From: Methanobrevibacter sp.
GTDB taxonomy: Archaea > Methanobacteriota > Methanobacteria > Methanobacteriales > Methanobacteriaceae
Length of the DNA stretch: 9,139 nucleotides
Assembly (NCBI GenBank): GCA_009777005.1
Contig: WRMT01000105.1
Coordinates: forward strand, 1-9,139
Direction of reading: 5' to 3'
Position numbers and translations under genes: made by a program. Below are positions 1 to 7,591 of the stretch, one piece after another. Numbering within the stretch: the first letter of the stretch is position 1; the number at the start of each line of letters is the position of its first letter. Below the pieces are notes generated by a model that saw only the letters and a program-made list of their open reading frames with translations, was not told where the DNA came from and searched no databases.

Positions 1-425
1 AATTACTTTTTAATCTAATTCTAAATTAAAATTTATAAAACTTATTAATTTTAAATATAAAAAACATTCCAACATTTATTAAAAAAAAAAAAAAAGAACT
101 ATAAATTTAAATCCTATTCGTGCTATTACTTCACTTGCAAATATAGCAAGTTAGATAATATACTTCTTGTTCTTTCTCATCACTTGTTACAGGGTATTAA
201 CTTTTTTTATCTATTTTCATCGATACCTATTTAAAAAAAACAGGAATAAATTCAAATTACCATGATAATGATAGAATGTATGGAGTTTCACCTAGACTTA
301 AAAACGATTTATCTATGAAAAAGCAAATAAAAATTTAACAAATTATCCAAATTATTTAAAATTTCAAAATACCTATATTTCTAAAAAAACAAGTATTATA
401 TATTAAAATTATAGTGATGATAAAA
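1..425. other. AT-rich upstream spacer, no intact gene
   Basis: No credible gene is visible. The stretch holds a 15-base A tract (81-95) and AT-rich sequence. One short open stretch on the + strand (201-338, stop TAA at 336-338) reads with a plausible composition near its end (DNDRMYGVSPRLK) but has no start codon with a ribosome site. It may be a relic of a lost gene tail. The last 50 bases hold TATA-like elements before the Sir2 gene. Confidence 0.5.
372..418 (+). promoter_or_regulatory. Putative promoter and ribosome site of the Sir2 gene
   Basis: A TATA-like CTATATTT at 372-379 would place transcription start near 400. TAGTGAT at 412-418 resembles the archaeal Shine-Dalgarno GGTGAT and lies 7 bases before the ATG at 426. 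The GTG at 414, the longest possible start, falls inside this site and so is unlikely to be the initiator. An alternative TATA-like run lies at 395-403. This rests on sequence resemblance only. Confidence 0.35.
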
Positions 426-1148
426 ATGTCTAAAAAAAATGAACTAAAAGAAATAATAGCTAATTCCAATAATGTTGTGTTTTTTGGAGGAGCAGGAGTA
501 TCCACAGAAAGTGGAATTCCTGATTTTAGAAGTGAAGATGGGATTTACAAAACACTTGAAAATTACGGAGCTCCTCCAGAAGTTATTCTATCCCGTACCT
601 ATTTCCAAACAAATCCAAGAGGTTTTTACAAATATTACAAAGAAAACCTAATCCATCAAGATGCTAAACCTAATGATGCTCATTTAGCTATAGCTAAATT
701 AGAAAGTCTTGGGAAAATAAAGGCAGTGATTACTCAAAATATTGATGGTTTACACCAAAAAGCTGGAAGTGAAAATGTCTTAGAACTCCATGGAAGCGTT
801 TTAAGAAACTATTGTAAGAATTGTGAAAGTAGCTATGACCTTGACTACATAATTCAATCTGAAGAACTTCCAACTTGTAGCTGTGGAGGACTTATAAAAC
901 CAGATGTTGTACTATATGAAGAACCATTAGATAATAATACTATGAATGCAGCTGTTGATTATATAGCTAATGCAGAAACATTGATAATTGGAGGAACCTC
1001 TTTAGTAGTTTATCCTGCTGCAGGACTTATTCAATATTTCAAAGGAGAGAACTTAGTTCTTATAAATAAAAGTGAAACTGAATATGATAGCTATGCTAAT
1101 TTAATAATTAATGAAGCTATTGGGGAAGTATTCAAAGAAATTGTTTAA
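426..1148 (+). CDS. cobB: NAD-dependent protein deacylase, Sir2 family (class U-like)
   Basis: Cytosolic sirtuin of 240 residues, a normal full length for a single-domain prokaryotic Sir2. The family removes acyl groups from lysines using NAD+, giving nicotinamide and O-acyl-ADP-ribose. Visible motifs in order are the NAD-binding GAGVSTESGIPDFR (residues 22-35), TQNIDGLHQ (103-111), the catalytic histidine H122 in ELHG, a structural zinc site C130/C133 and C151/C153, and GGTSLVVYPAAGL (189-201). All core catalytic residues are present, so it should be active. The FRSEDGIY segment and following helices resemble class U sirtuins of Firmicutes and archaea; the exact acyl preference cannot be read. 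The start is ATG 426 because TAGTGAT precedes it; GTG 414 and ATG 417 are alternatives. The gene stands alone on its strand. In archaea such enzymes are known to act on chromatin protein Alba, but the target here is unknown. The separate Cys4 zinc site argues against the NADase-type Sir2 domains of defence systems. Confidence 0.96.
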   Translation: MSKKNELKEIIANSNNVVFFGGAGVSTESGIPDFRSEDGIYKTLENYGAPPEVILSRTYFQTNPRGFYKYYKENLIHQDAKPNDAHLAIAKLESLGKIKAVITQNIDGLHQKAGSENVLELHGSVLRNYCKNCESSYDLDYIIQSEELPTCSCGGLIKPDVVLYEEPLDNNTMNAAVDYIANAETLIIGGTSLVVYPAAGLIQYFKGENLVLINKSETEYDSYANLIINEAIGEVFKEIV

Positions 1149-1165
1149 TAGCTGTTTTATTGAAT

Positions 1166-1180
1166 CTAAAAGAGTTTTAG
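1166..1180 (+). terminator. Weak stem-loop after the Sir2 gene
   Basis: CTAAAA and TTTTAG form a perfect 6-bp stem around the 3-base loop GAG, starting 17 bases after the Sir2 stop codon. The stem is all A/T except one pair and no clean T tract follows directly, so a role in termination is only possible. Confidence 0.25.
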
Positions 1181-1224
1181 TATAAATATCTTTATCAAAT
1201 AGTTTGTATTGCAATTATGTGAAG

Positions 1225-1412
1225 TTAGATTATGGAACCATTCAGCATTAATATACAACTATACCCCCCACCATCCACATTTTCAGGATTAAATTCATTA
1301 ATGCCAAAAATTTTGTTTTTTCAGCTATTAATATATCAGTATAATACTTGCTCCATACTTTCTAATGCAACAACATCCATATGTTGAGTAACTAAGCATC
1401 CAACTATGCTAA
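1225..1412 (-). pseudogene. Possible decayed 3' end of an unidentified gene
   Basis: Reading the minus strand upstream of the TAA at 1225-1227, one frame gives a protein-like tail (GINEFNPENVDGGGYSC, then LMLNGSII). Further upstream in the same frame, after two in-frame stops, comes another protein-like segment (VGCLVTQHMDVVALESMEQV). The composition differs from the surrounding random AT-rich sequence, which suggests a gene that has lost its start and gained stops. I cannot name the family. It sits immediately downstream of the membrane-protein gene on the same strand. It could equally be chance. Confidence 0.22.
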
Positions 1413-2273
1413 TTAAATTTTTAAAGTTCTGTTTTCCTCCATTTCTTCCTCTAATATCTTGATTAAATCAGATAATGATTTCATGAAATCTTGAAAAGTC
1501 ATTATATGCCTCCAAACTTCATTAACTTCAGATTTTTCACTTAAATTACTAAGATACTTTAGGATATCATCATATTGTAAAGAAATTTCTTCTTTTTCCA
1601 TATTATTTTTCCAAACTTCAATTTTTTCATCTTTATAATTGTCACGATCTATTTCTGTAATAAAAATAGCCGAAATTAAACCTTTCCAAACTTTATGAGA
1701 TAAATCCTCTTTTCTATAATCATAAGGAGTGTAAAATTTTTTTCTTAATTTTAAGATTTTTTGGCTTGTTTTTGAAAAGGTTATATGGAAAGTAGCCATG
1801 TCTTCCTTAAAATATTTCAATATAAATAAAAACTTATTAAATACTATTACAAAAGGAGAATTATGTTTATCTAAATCAGGATCATTGTACATCACATCAA
1901 AAAGATCTATACACTGCGTTAATTTATTTATCAACTCTATTTTTTCAGCGAATAATAATTGCATTTGAATATTTTCTTTATTGTTGTGATTGTTGATTAA
2001 TGCTATTATTAGAGTCAATAAAAATGATGTTAATCCTACAAATAATGAAATTGCATTTTCAACTTTAAAATTGTTGAAATATTGTTCTATAGCTAAACAA
2101 AATAAACCTATAATAAAAATCCACCAAACAAGGACAATCTTATATATATTTGTAATAGTTATTGTTATTTTTATAACATTCCATTTTCTAATAGTTATAA
2201 AAAGAATAAAAATAAAAAATAGCATTAAAGTTATTATCTCTATATTTGAAAAGATATTTTGAATAAGATCCAT
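1413..2273 (-). CDS. Unrecognised three-TM membrane protein with cytosolic helical domain
   Basis: The product is 286 residues and I do not recognise its family. Three hydrophobic segments are visible at about residues 11-28, 43-63 (VLVWWIFIIGLFCLAIEQYF region) and 74-94. They are followed by about 190 mostly charged, helical-looking residues that should lie on one side of the membrane, probably in the cytosol. The last 25 residues (KILEEEMEEN) may form a coiled coil. There is no signal peptide cleavage site, and no catalytic motif or conserved cysteine set. The start is the ATG complementary to 2271-2273, because AAGTGAT (complement of 2278-2284) lies 4 bases upstream, the same spacing as in the DUF2188 gene. 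A GTG at 2282 lies within that site and is rejected. It is divergent from the DUF2188 gene and alone on its strand. The layout of N-terminal TM helices plus a soluble helical domain occurs in sensors and in some defence effectors, but nothing here assigns a role. Confidence 0.85.
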   Translation of the reverse strand: MDLIQNIFSNIEIITLMLFFIFILFITIRKWNVIKITITITNIYKIVLVWWIFIIGLFCLAIEQYFNNFKVENAISLFVGLTSFLLTLIIALINNHNNKENIQMQLLFAEKIELINKLTQCIDLFDVMYNDPDLDKHNSPFVIVFNKFLFILKYFKEDMATFHITFSKTSQKILKLRKKFYTPYDYRKEDLSHKVWKGLISAIFITEIDRDNYKDEKIEVWKNNMEKEEISLQYDDILKYLSNLSEKSEVNEVWRHIMTFQDFMKSLSDLIKILEEEMEENRTLKI

Positions 2274-2309
2274 GAAAATCACTTGTATTGTATTAAGAAT
2301 ATTTACGAT

Positions 2310-2331
2310 ATTAGTAATAATTAATACTAAT
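2310..2331. promoter_or_regulatory. Imperfect palindrome, candidate operator of the membrane-protein gene
   Basis: The arms ATTAGTA and TACTAAT are perfect 7-bp inverted repeats around an AT-rich 8-base centre, giving a 22-bp site typical in size for a dimeric regulator. On the minus strand a TATA-like AAATATAAT (about 2331-2340) lies directly upstream of it. The palindrome would therefore sit between the TATA box and the start of transcription of the gene beginning at 2273, where a repressor would block initiation. AT-rich sequence throws up palindromes by chance, so this is tentative. Confidence 0.3.
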
Positions 2332-2443
2332 TATATTTTTAATAATATTTAAATATGGCTTTTTATATACTAAAAATAAGAAAAATATTTAAAGTTAAGA
2401 ATTTGCAAAATCTTTGATTTGGCATATTAGAAAGTCCTTGAAC

Positions 2444-2490
2444 TTTATAAAACTTATAAAATAGAAAATTAAAATATATTTTTAGGTGAT
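2444..2490 (+). promoter_or_regulatory. Putative TATA box and Shine-Dalgarno of the DUF2188 gene
   Basis: TTTATAAA at 2444-2451 is a good archaeal TATA match and would start transcription near 2470-2475. AGGTGAT at 2484-2490 is a strong archaeal Shine-Dalgarno, 4 bases before ATG 2495. It decides the start, because the upstream GTG at 2486 is part of the ribosome site itself. A second TATA-like TTTATATA lies further up at 2362-2369 and would give a leader of about 100 bases. Confidence 0.5.
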
Positions 2491-2494
2491 TATT

Positions 2495-2773
2495 ATGAGT
2501 GAAAAAGATGTTTATGTTATTCCAGTGCAAAATGGTTGGGGTGTAGGAAGACCATTTTCAGCTAAACTTTCTAAAAAATGTGATAATAAAAGTGATGCTA
2601 TTAGCTATGGAAGAAATTTAGCTAAACAAGACAAATCTGAACTAATAATCTTAAAAAAAAATGGACAAATTCAAGATAGAAATGACTATGGAAATAATCC
2701 ATTTCCTCCTAAAGTAAAGGATAATTTGTGTCCAATAACTCATATTTTAAACTGGGTGCATAGGGAAAGATAG
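2495..2773 (+). CDS. DUF2188 domain-containing protein
   Basis: Small soluble protein of 92 residues. It shows the DUF2188 signature: an N-terminal beta-strand stretch (VYVIPVQNGWGVG, residues 6-18), a helix with SDAISYGRNLAKQ (33-45), then the diagnostic SELIILKKNGQIQDRNDYG (48-66) and NPFPPK (68-73). The function of DUF2188 is unknown; members are small, widespread and often carried singly. After the usual end (PFPPK) this copy has 19 more residues containing LNWVHRER, which are not typical and may reflect a lost stop or frameshift. The start is ATG 2495, set by the AGGTGAT 4 bases upstream. The gene is divergent from the membrane-protein gene with about 220 bases between starts, and no gene follows for 1.4 kb. 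Family assignment comes from motif recognition without a search. Confidence 0.88.
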   Translation: MSEKDVYVIPVQNGWGVGRPFSAKLSKKCDNKSDAISYGRNLAKQDKSELIILKKNGQIQDRNDYGNNPFPPKVKDNLCPITHILNWVHRER

Positions 2774-2821
2774 GGAACCTAAGATTCAACACAATAATTG
2801 CTCACTTTAAAAATTTGAAAT

Positions 2822-2843
2822 GAGAGGTTATTACTTAACTCTC
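2822..2843 (+). terminator. Hairpin downstream of the DUF2188 gene
   Basis: GAGAG pairs with CTCTC, and after one bulged G, TTA pairs with TAA around a 5-base loop. The 8-bp stem lies 49 bases after the DUF2188 stop codon. No strong T tract follows, so it may be a transcript-end stabiliser or chance. Confidence 0.25.
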
Positions 2844-3319
2844 CAACATTAACTGTTAGATACTATTGTATAATTATTCTTGTTAAACCCATATATAAAC
2901 TAAAATAAAAATTGTTTAAAATTATTAAATATATCCAATTTTGTTTAATGATAAATCCTAATTTTTTCATTTTGTTCATCAAAATAAAATTGTGCTGCAA
3001 CCTCGTTACGATAAAAAAAAAAAAAAACTATTTTTTAATAAACATTGGGAAATTTTTCACAAAAACGTGACAAGGCTTGTATTATCCTTTATTTGTTTTC
3101 TAAAGTGGGTAAAAATCACTGATTTAAGTTTAAACTTCTAAAAAAAAAGTTAAATTTTATTCCATTTAAAATTCCTGTGAATGTGAGAATTTTTAAAAAT
3201 ATGAATTATAGGAAGTCCCAATTTGTGAGATTTTTATTGACCTATTATTTACTTCGTTATAGCTATGTATACCGAACATGAGAAAAAAATTATAATTCTA
3301 GGAAGTGAAGCTTTTGGCT

Positions 3320-3347
3320 CTTGAAAATTATTATTTAATTTTCCAAG
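3320..3347. repeat. Inverted repeat hairpin in the spacer
   Basis: CTTGAAAATTA and TAATTTTCCAAG are inverted repeats with one extra C in the right arm, around a 5-base loop TTATT. The stem is 11 bp and A/T-rich. It lies directly after a short coding-like stretch that stops near 3318, so it could be the old terminator of a gene that has been lost. Confidence 0.35.
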
Positions 3348-3513
3348 AATAATATTGAAAAATAACTCTCTTCTATAAAATTTTTCGCTAGAACCAACAA
3401 CTTTACACTCTCTATTTCATTTATAAATTAAAAAATTTTTTAGGGAAAATATTAGCTAATGACCCATATGACCTTTTAAAATCCTTTAAATCAGGATTAT
3501 TTTATTAATTTAT

Positions 3514-3539
3514 GATATTTTTTAATAATATCTTTTTTT
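3514..3539 (+). terminator. Terminator-like stem and T7 tract in the spacer
   Basis: GATATT and AATATC form a perfect 6-bp stem around a 7-base loop, directly followed by seven Ts (3533-3539), and more T-rich runs follow to about 3565. The stem is weak. Archaeal termination depends chiefly on T tracts, so transcripts entering from upstream could end here. Confidence 0.35.
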
Positions 3540-4030
3540 AAATCTTATTTTTTATTTATTTTTAATTATAAAAATTAATATCACAATATCCTCCTCCCCC
3601 TTGATTTATTTGTTTTGAAGAATTCAGAAACATAAAATTTAAATATAACCGATTTTAAACAATTATTCATGGTAATCTATATTCCATTATAACAATTAGC
3701 TAGAAATGGATTATTCATTACCCTCAAATAGCTAATCTCTCTTTTAAAACAAAAACATTCTAAAGTAAGTCGTTTTAATTCTTTAATTTCAGGTCATAGT
3801 GAATTTGGATTTGTATAATCATAGCTTATAGAGAAATTTTTCAATTATCAGCTCCACTGAGTGAAAATATTTGATTAATATTGATTTAAGTTTAAAGGAA
3901 CTTAAATAATAGTTTAGCTACTGAAACAGTTCTAATCGATGGCAAAGAGAGAGTTCTATTTGATTTTCCATTGGAACTTTTTTTTGAAAATTATCATATA
4001 TAAGAGGATTAAACAAATTAGTTTAGTAAA

Positions 4031-4146
4031 CTTATATAATAATAAAATAAATATTCATTTAGTTAAAAAAAATATTTTTTTAGGAAATGGTGTTAATTTA
4101 GTTTTGAAGTTTAAATTCTTGGTTAAATAATTTAAAAGAGGGTTAT
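4031..4146 (+). promoter_or_regulatory. Putative promoter and ribosome site of the STAND gene
   Basis: CTTATATAAT at 4031-4040, preceded by AAA, fits an archaeal BRE plus TATA box. It would start transcription near 4060, giving a leader of almost 90 bases. A second candidate is CATATATAAG at about 3995-4004. GAGGGTTAT at 4138-4146 is a Shine-Dalgarno-like match close to ATG 4148. No operator is recognised. Confidence 0.4.
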
Positions 4147-4147
4147 C

Positions 4148-7100
4148 ATGGACTGGCAAAAGGTTACAATATTTATAAGCAGTACATTTAATGATATGCA
4201 CTGTGAACGTGATTATTTGATAAAAAATGTTTTTCCAGACCTTAGAGACTGGTGTGAGGAAAGGAAGATACATTTAAATGAAGTTGACCTACGTTGGGGA
4301 GTTACAGCTGAGGATGCTAAACATGCAAACACAGTAGGTACATGCTTAAAAAATATAGATAAAAGCCGTCCTTTTTTCCTATGCTTCCTAGGGCAAAGAA
4401 GAGGATGGGTTCCTAATCCAGATAAAGATATAAGTGAAGAAACAAAAAAATCCTATCCTCAAATCAAAGATAGAATCAAAGGCAAGTCAGTTACAGAAAT
4501 GGAAATTGAGCATGCTTTACTTGAACCAATGCATAGAATAATAGAAAAAGAAGGAAAAGAAGAAGAAAAAACTTGTGACCCCACAAAACACGCCTTATTT
4601 TTCTTCAAAAATCCAGATTATCTCCAATACCTAAATAAAAAACAAGAAGGAACTTATACTAACAAAGATGAAAAGGACAATGATTCACTTAAAAAAATAC
4701 CAAAGGATAAAAGAGAAGAATATATTGATAAAAAGTTAGAAGAATTTAAAAATAAAGTAATAGCTAAGTCTAAAGAAACAGATTCAAGGTTAAAATTAAA
4801 CTATTATGAAGGAAAATGGGACAAAGAACATATTGTACCAGAATTAGCCCATATGGGAGAAGAATTAGCTAAAGGTGGATTTACAGACTTTGCTGTGAAA
4901 GATGAATCTTTAAAAAATGTTATTTTAAAGCAGCTAAAAGAAGAAATAGCTGCTGCTTTTCCAGACAACATGGAAATTGAAGAGCTTAGTGATTTACAAA
5001 GAGAGTTAGATCAACAAGATCTTTTTAGAGAAATTAACACCCAAGGTTTCATTCCAAGAAAAGAAAGTTTTAAAGAATTAGATAAGTTTTTAAAAGAAGA
5101 CGATAATGGTTTAGCTTATTTAACTGCTGAGGCAGGTCTTGGAAAAACCATGCTTTTAGCTAATTATTCTACAACACTAAAAAAAAGAATAGAAGATGGT
5201 GAAGATTTAAAACTTTACACACGTTTTAGTGGAGTTTCAGAAAAAAGTGGAAACACTTTTGATATTTGGAAGTCTATTCTAGAAGAAGCAGAAATAGCTA
5301 CATCCGAGAAATTCAATAGCTTAGACGATTGGATTTACAACCAAGAAGAATTACAAAAAAATATAGACGAGGTTTTTGATGCATTAGCAGATAAGGAAAA
5401 AACAGTGATTATTATTGATGGAATAAACCAACTTAGTAATGGTTTAGCTATGGTTAAATGGTTACCCAATAAGATTCCAGCTAATTTAAAAATTATACTA
5501 AGTTTTAAAAAGGATAACACAGATGAAAATAAAGAATTAATAAAAAATAAAGATAATGTTACAAATTTAGAAGTTAAAAAGTTAGAATCTGATAAAGATA
5601 AAAAGGATATTATTAATAAATATCTTGAGCAATTTCTCAAGGTATTAGATGATAATCAAATAAATCAAATATGTGAAATAGAAGGTTCTGATAATCCCTT
5701 GCTTTTAAAGATTCTTTTAACTGAGCTTAAAAGTCATGGTCAATTTGAAACTTTAGAAGAACAAATAGCTAATTTTCCTACCAATCCAGAAAGTGCATTT
5801 CAAAAAGTTTTAGAAAGATTAGAAAATGAAGAATCATATACAAAAATTGATTCGGAAGAAATCACTAGTCTAATTTTCTCACTTCTTTCTTGTGCAAGAT
5901 ATGGATTAAGTGAAGAAGAATTAATAGAAACCATAAATATTTACAAAGAAGAAAATAATGAAGAAACATTTCCTGAAAATGAATTAAGAGATATTATTCG
6001 CTTAAAAATAAGACAAGTCAAACCATTTATGAAAAGATCTGAAGGAAGATATGATTATTTCTATGATAACTTTAAGTTAGGATCCTTTGAAAAATACGAA
6101 GAAAATAAAATCCTATTACATAAAGGATTAGCTAAATACTTTAAAAAACAAGCAGACCCTGAAGAAAATTTAAGCTTCCACGGGGAAAAAATCAGAGATT
6201 TCAACGAATTACCTTACCATCTGAAAGAATCAAAAAACATTAGCTATTTAGAGGAAATATTATCCAAATATAATTGGATTAAAAATAAATCAGAATTAAG
6301 CAATATTTTCAATACAATCAATGACTATAGCTATATCTACGGAGAAAATAAGGAAAATGATCATCTTTATCTGATAAAAAACACTCTATCAATATCTACA
6401 CACATCTTAAAAGAAAATATTAAAAGTTTACCTAGTCAGTTATATGGAAGATTAAAAAACATAGAACATCCCAAAATTAACAAATTATTAAATGAACTAG
6501 AAAAGAATACTAATTATCCATGGCTAAAGTCACACCACCAAATGCACACACCAACAGGACCACTCAAAAAAACTCTAACAGGACACACAGACGTGGTGCA
6601 TAGTGTGTGTTTTTCCTCTGATGATAAGTATGTTGTTTCAGGATCACATGATGGGTCTGTTCGTGTTTGGGACCTGCAAACACAAGAAGAAATAACACGA
6701 TTAGAAGGACACACAAGCGTGGTGAATAGTGTGTGTTTTTCCTCTGATGATAAGTATGTTGTATCAGGATCAGGAAATCCTTTTTCAAAGGATAATTCTG
6801 TTCGTGTATGGGACCTGCAAACACAAAAAGAAATAACACGATTAAAAGGACACACAAGAGGAGTGAATAGTGTGTGTTTTTCCTCTGATGATAAGTATAT
6901 TGTTTCAGGAACAGGTGATAATTCTGTTCGTGTATGGGACCTGCAAACACAAAAAGAAATAACACGATTAAAAGGACACACAAGAGGAGTGAATAGTGTG
7001 TGTTTTTCCTCTGATGATAAGTATATTGTTTCAGGATCAAATGATAATTCTGTTCGTGTATGGGATTGGCAAACACAAGAAGAAATAACACGATTAGAAG

Positions 7101-7591
7101 GACACACAGACTGGGTGAATAGTGTGTGTTTTTCCTCTGATGATAAGTATGTTGTATCAGGATCATCTGATAATTCTGTTCGTGTATGGGACCTGCAAAC
7201 ACAAAAAGAAATAACACGATTAGAAGGACACACAGACTGGGTGAATAGTGTGTGTTTTTCCTCTGATGATAAGTATATTGTTTCAGGATCAAATGATAAT
7301 TCTGTTCGTGTATGGGACCTGCAAACACAAAAAGAAATAACACGATTAGAAGGACACACAAAAGGAGTGCATAGTGTGTGTTTTTCCTCTGATGATAAGT
7401 ATGTTGTATCAGGATCAAATGATAATTCTGTTCGTGTATGGGACCTGCAAACACAAAAAGAAATAACACGATTAGAAGGACACACAGACGGGGTGAATAG
7501 TGTGTGTTTTTCCTCTGATGATAAGTATGTTGTATCAGGATCAGATGATAATTCTGTTCGTGTATGGGACTGCAAACACAAAAAGAAATAA
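4148..7591 (+). CDS. DUF4062-NACHT-WD40 STAND NTPase, N-terminal part of a frameshifted gene
   Basis: The product is 1147 residues as read. Residues 6-125 form a DUF4062 domain with FISSTFNDMHCERDYL (9-24), EVDLRWGVT (45-53) and SVTEMEIEHALL (114-125), the signature seen in animal NPHP3, TEP1 and NWD1. A NACHT-type NTPase follows: Walker A AEAGLGKT (327-334), Walker B VIIIDGINQL (420-429, D424), sensor-like WLPNKIPANLKIILS (438-452) and the GxP-like NPLLLKILL (516-524). A helical linker with no membrane segment leads to the WD40 array from residue 810, with units 1-8 in this frame. STAND proteins are NTP-switched signalling ATPases; the C-terminal repeats sense a ligand, causing oligomerisation that activates the N-terminal domain. 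By family this is a likely immune or antiviral NLR-like protein, but no effector activity is proven for DUF4062. Frame is lost in unit 8, where GACCTGC has become GACTGC at about 7570, and the frame ends with KHKKK. It continues as 7564-8910. Truncation or a sequencing error are both possible. Confidence 0.93.
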   Translation: MDWQKVTIFISSTFNDMHCERDYLIKNVFPDLRDWCEERKIHLNEVDLRWGVTAEDAKHANTVGTCLKNIDKSRPFFLCFLGQRRGWVPNPDKDISEETKKSYPQIKDRIKGKSVTEMEIEHALLEPMHRIIEKEGKEEEKTCDPTKHALFFFKNPDYLQYLNKKQEGTYTNKDEKDNDSLKKIPKDKREEYIDKKLEEFKNKVIAKSKETDSRLKLNYYEGKWDKEHIVPELAHMGEELAKGGFTDFAVKDESLKNVILKQLKEEIAAAFPDNMEIEELSDLQRELDQQDLFREINTQGFIPRKESFKELDKFLKEDDNGLAYLTAEAGLGKTMLLANYSTTLKKRIEDGEDLKLYTRFSGVSEKSGNTFDIWKSILEEAEIATSEKFNSLDDWIYNQEELQKNIDEVFDALADKEKTVIIIDGINQLSNGLAMVKWLPNKIPANLKIILSFKKDNTDENKELIKNKDNVTNLEVKKLESDKDKKDIINKYLEQFLKVLDDNQINQICEIEGSDNPLLLKILLTELKSHGQFETLEEQIANFPTNPESAFQKVLERLENEESYTKIDSEEITSLIFSLLSCARYGLSEEELIETINIYKEENNEETFPENELRDIIRLKIRQVKPFMKRSEGRYDYFYDNFKLGSFEKYEENKILLHKGLAKYFKKQADPEENLSFHGEKIRDFNELPYHLKESKNISYLEEILSKYNWIKNKSELSNIFNTINDYSYIYGENKENDHLYLIKNTLSISTHILKENIKSLPSQLYGRLKNIEHPKINKLLNELEKNTNYPWLKSHHQMHTPTGPLKKTLTGHTDVVHSVCFSSDDKYVVSGSHDGSVRVWDLQTQEEITRLEGHTSVVNSVCFSSDDKYVVSGSGNPFSKDNSVRVWDLQTQKEITRLKGHTRGVNSVCFSSDDKYIVSGTGDNSVRVWDLQTQKEITRLKGHTRGVNSVCFSSDDKYIVSGSNDNSVRVWDWQTQEEITRLEGHTDWVNSVCFSSDDKYVVSGSSDNSVRVWDLQTQKEITRLEGHTDWVNSVCFSSDDKYIVSGSNDNSVRVWDLQTQKEITRLEGHTKGVHSVCFSSDDKYVVSGSNDNSVRVWDLQTQKEITRLEGHTDGVNSVCFSSDDKYVVSGSDDNSVRVWDCKHKKK

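Larger units (their letters stand above)
3120..3896. repeat. 15-bp direct repeats about 760 bp apart
   Basis: TGATTTAAGTTTAAA occurs exactly at 3120-3134 and again at 3882-3896, both within the gene-poor spacer. The interval holds hairpins and T tracts but no intact transposase. The repeats could be remnants of a duplicated spacer, flanks of a decayed element, or a chance match in AT-rich DNA. Confidence 0.3.
2774..4147. other. Long gene-poor AT-rich spacer with relics and hairpins
   Basis: About 1.4 kb without a convincing gene. It holds a 15-base A tract (3013-3027), several hairpins and T tracts (listed separately), a 15-bp direct repeat, and short stretches that read like broken coding sequence. 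One is about 3250-3318 on the + strand (MYTEHEKKIIILGSEAFGS, then stop). Another is 3896-4003 on the + strand (TETVLIDGKERVLFDFPLEL, ending at TAA 4001-4003). Neither has a usable start. No tRNA-like or structured RNA fold was recognised. Confidence 0.5.

Noticed and set aside
81..95. A15 tract, with another at 3013-3027, as functional elements
   Set aside because: Homopolymer A runs are expected in such AT-rich spacers; position relative to genes gives no role.
426..1148. Sir2 as part of an NADase defence system with the STAND gene
   Set aside because: It is a full-length stand-alone sirtuin with a Cys4 zinc site and is 3 kb from the STAND gene with other genes between.
1990..2262. Plus-strand open frame of 90 codons
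   Set aside because: Lies antisense within the membrane-protein gene, made of Ile/Lys/Val-rich reverse reading of its TM segments, and has no ribosome site.
3939..4130. Plus-strand open frame of 63 codons before the STAND gene
   Set aside because: No Shine-Dalgarno before its ATG, and a low-complexity Ile/Lys/Asn-rich product overlapping the likely promoter. A neighbouring frame over the same bases looks more protein-like.
4055..4273. Minus-strand open frame of 72 codons
   Set aside because: Overlaps the start of the strongly supported DUF4062 gene; no ribosome site or recognisable motif.
5335..5640. Minus-strand open frame of 101 codons
   Set aside because: Antisense to the conserved NACHT Walker B region; Ser/Leu-rich shadow translation.
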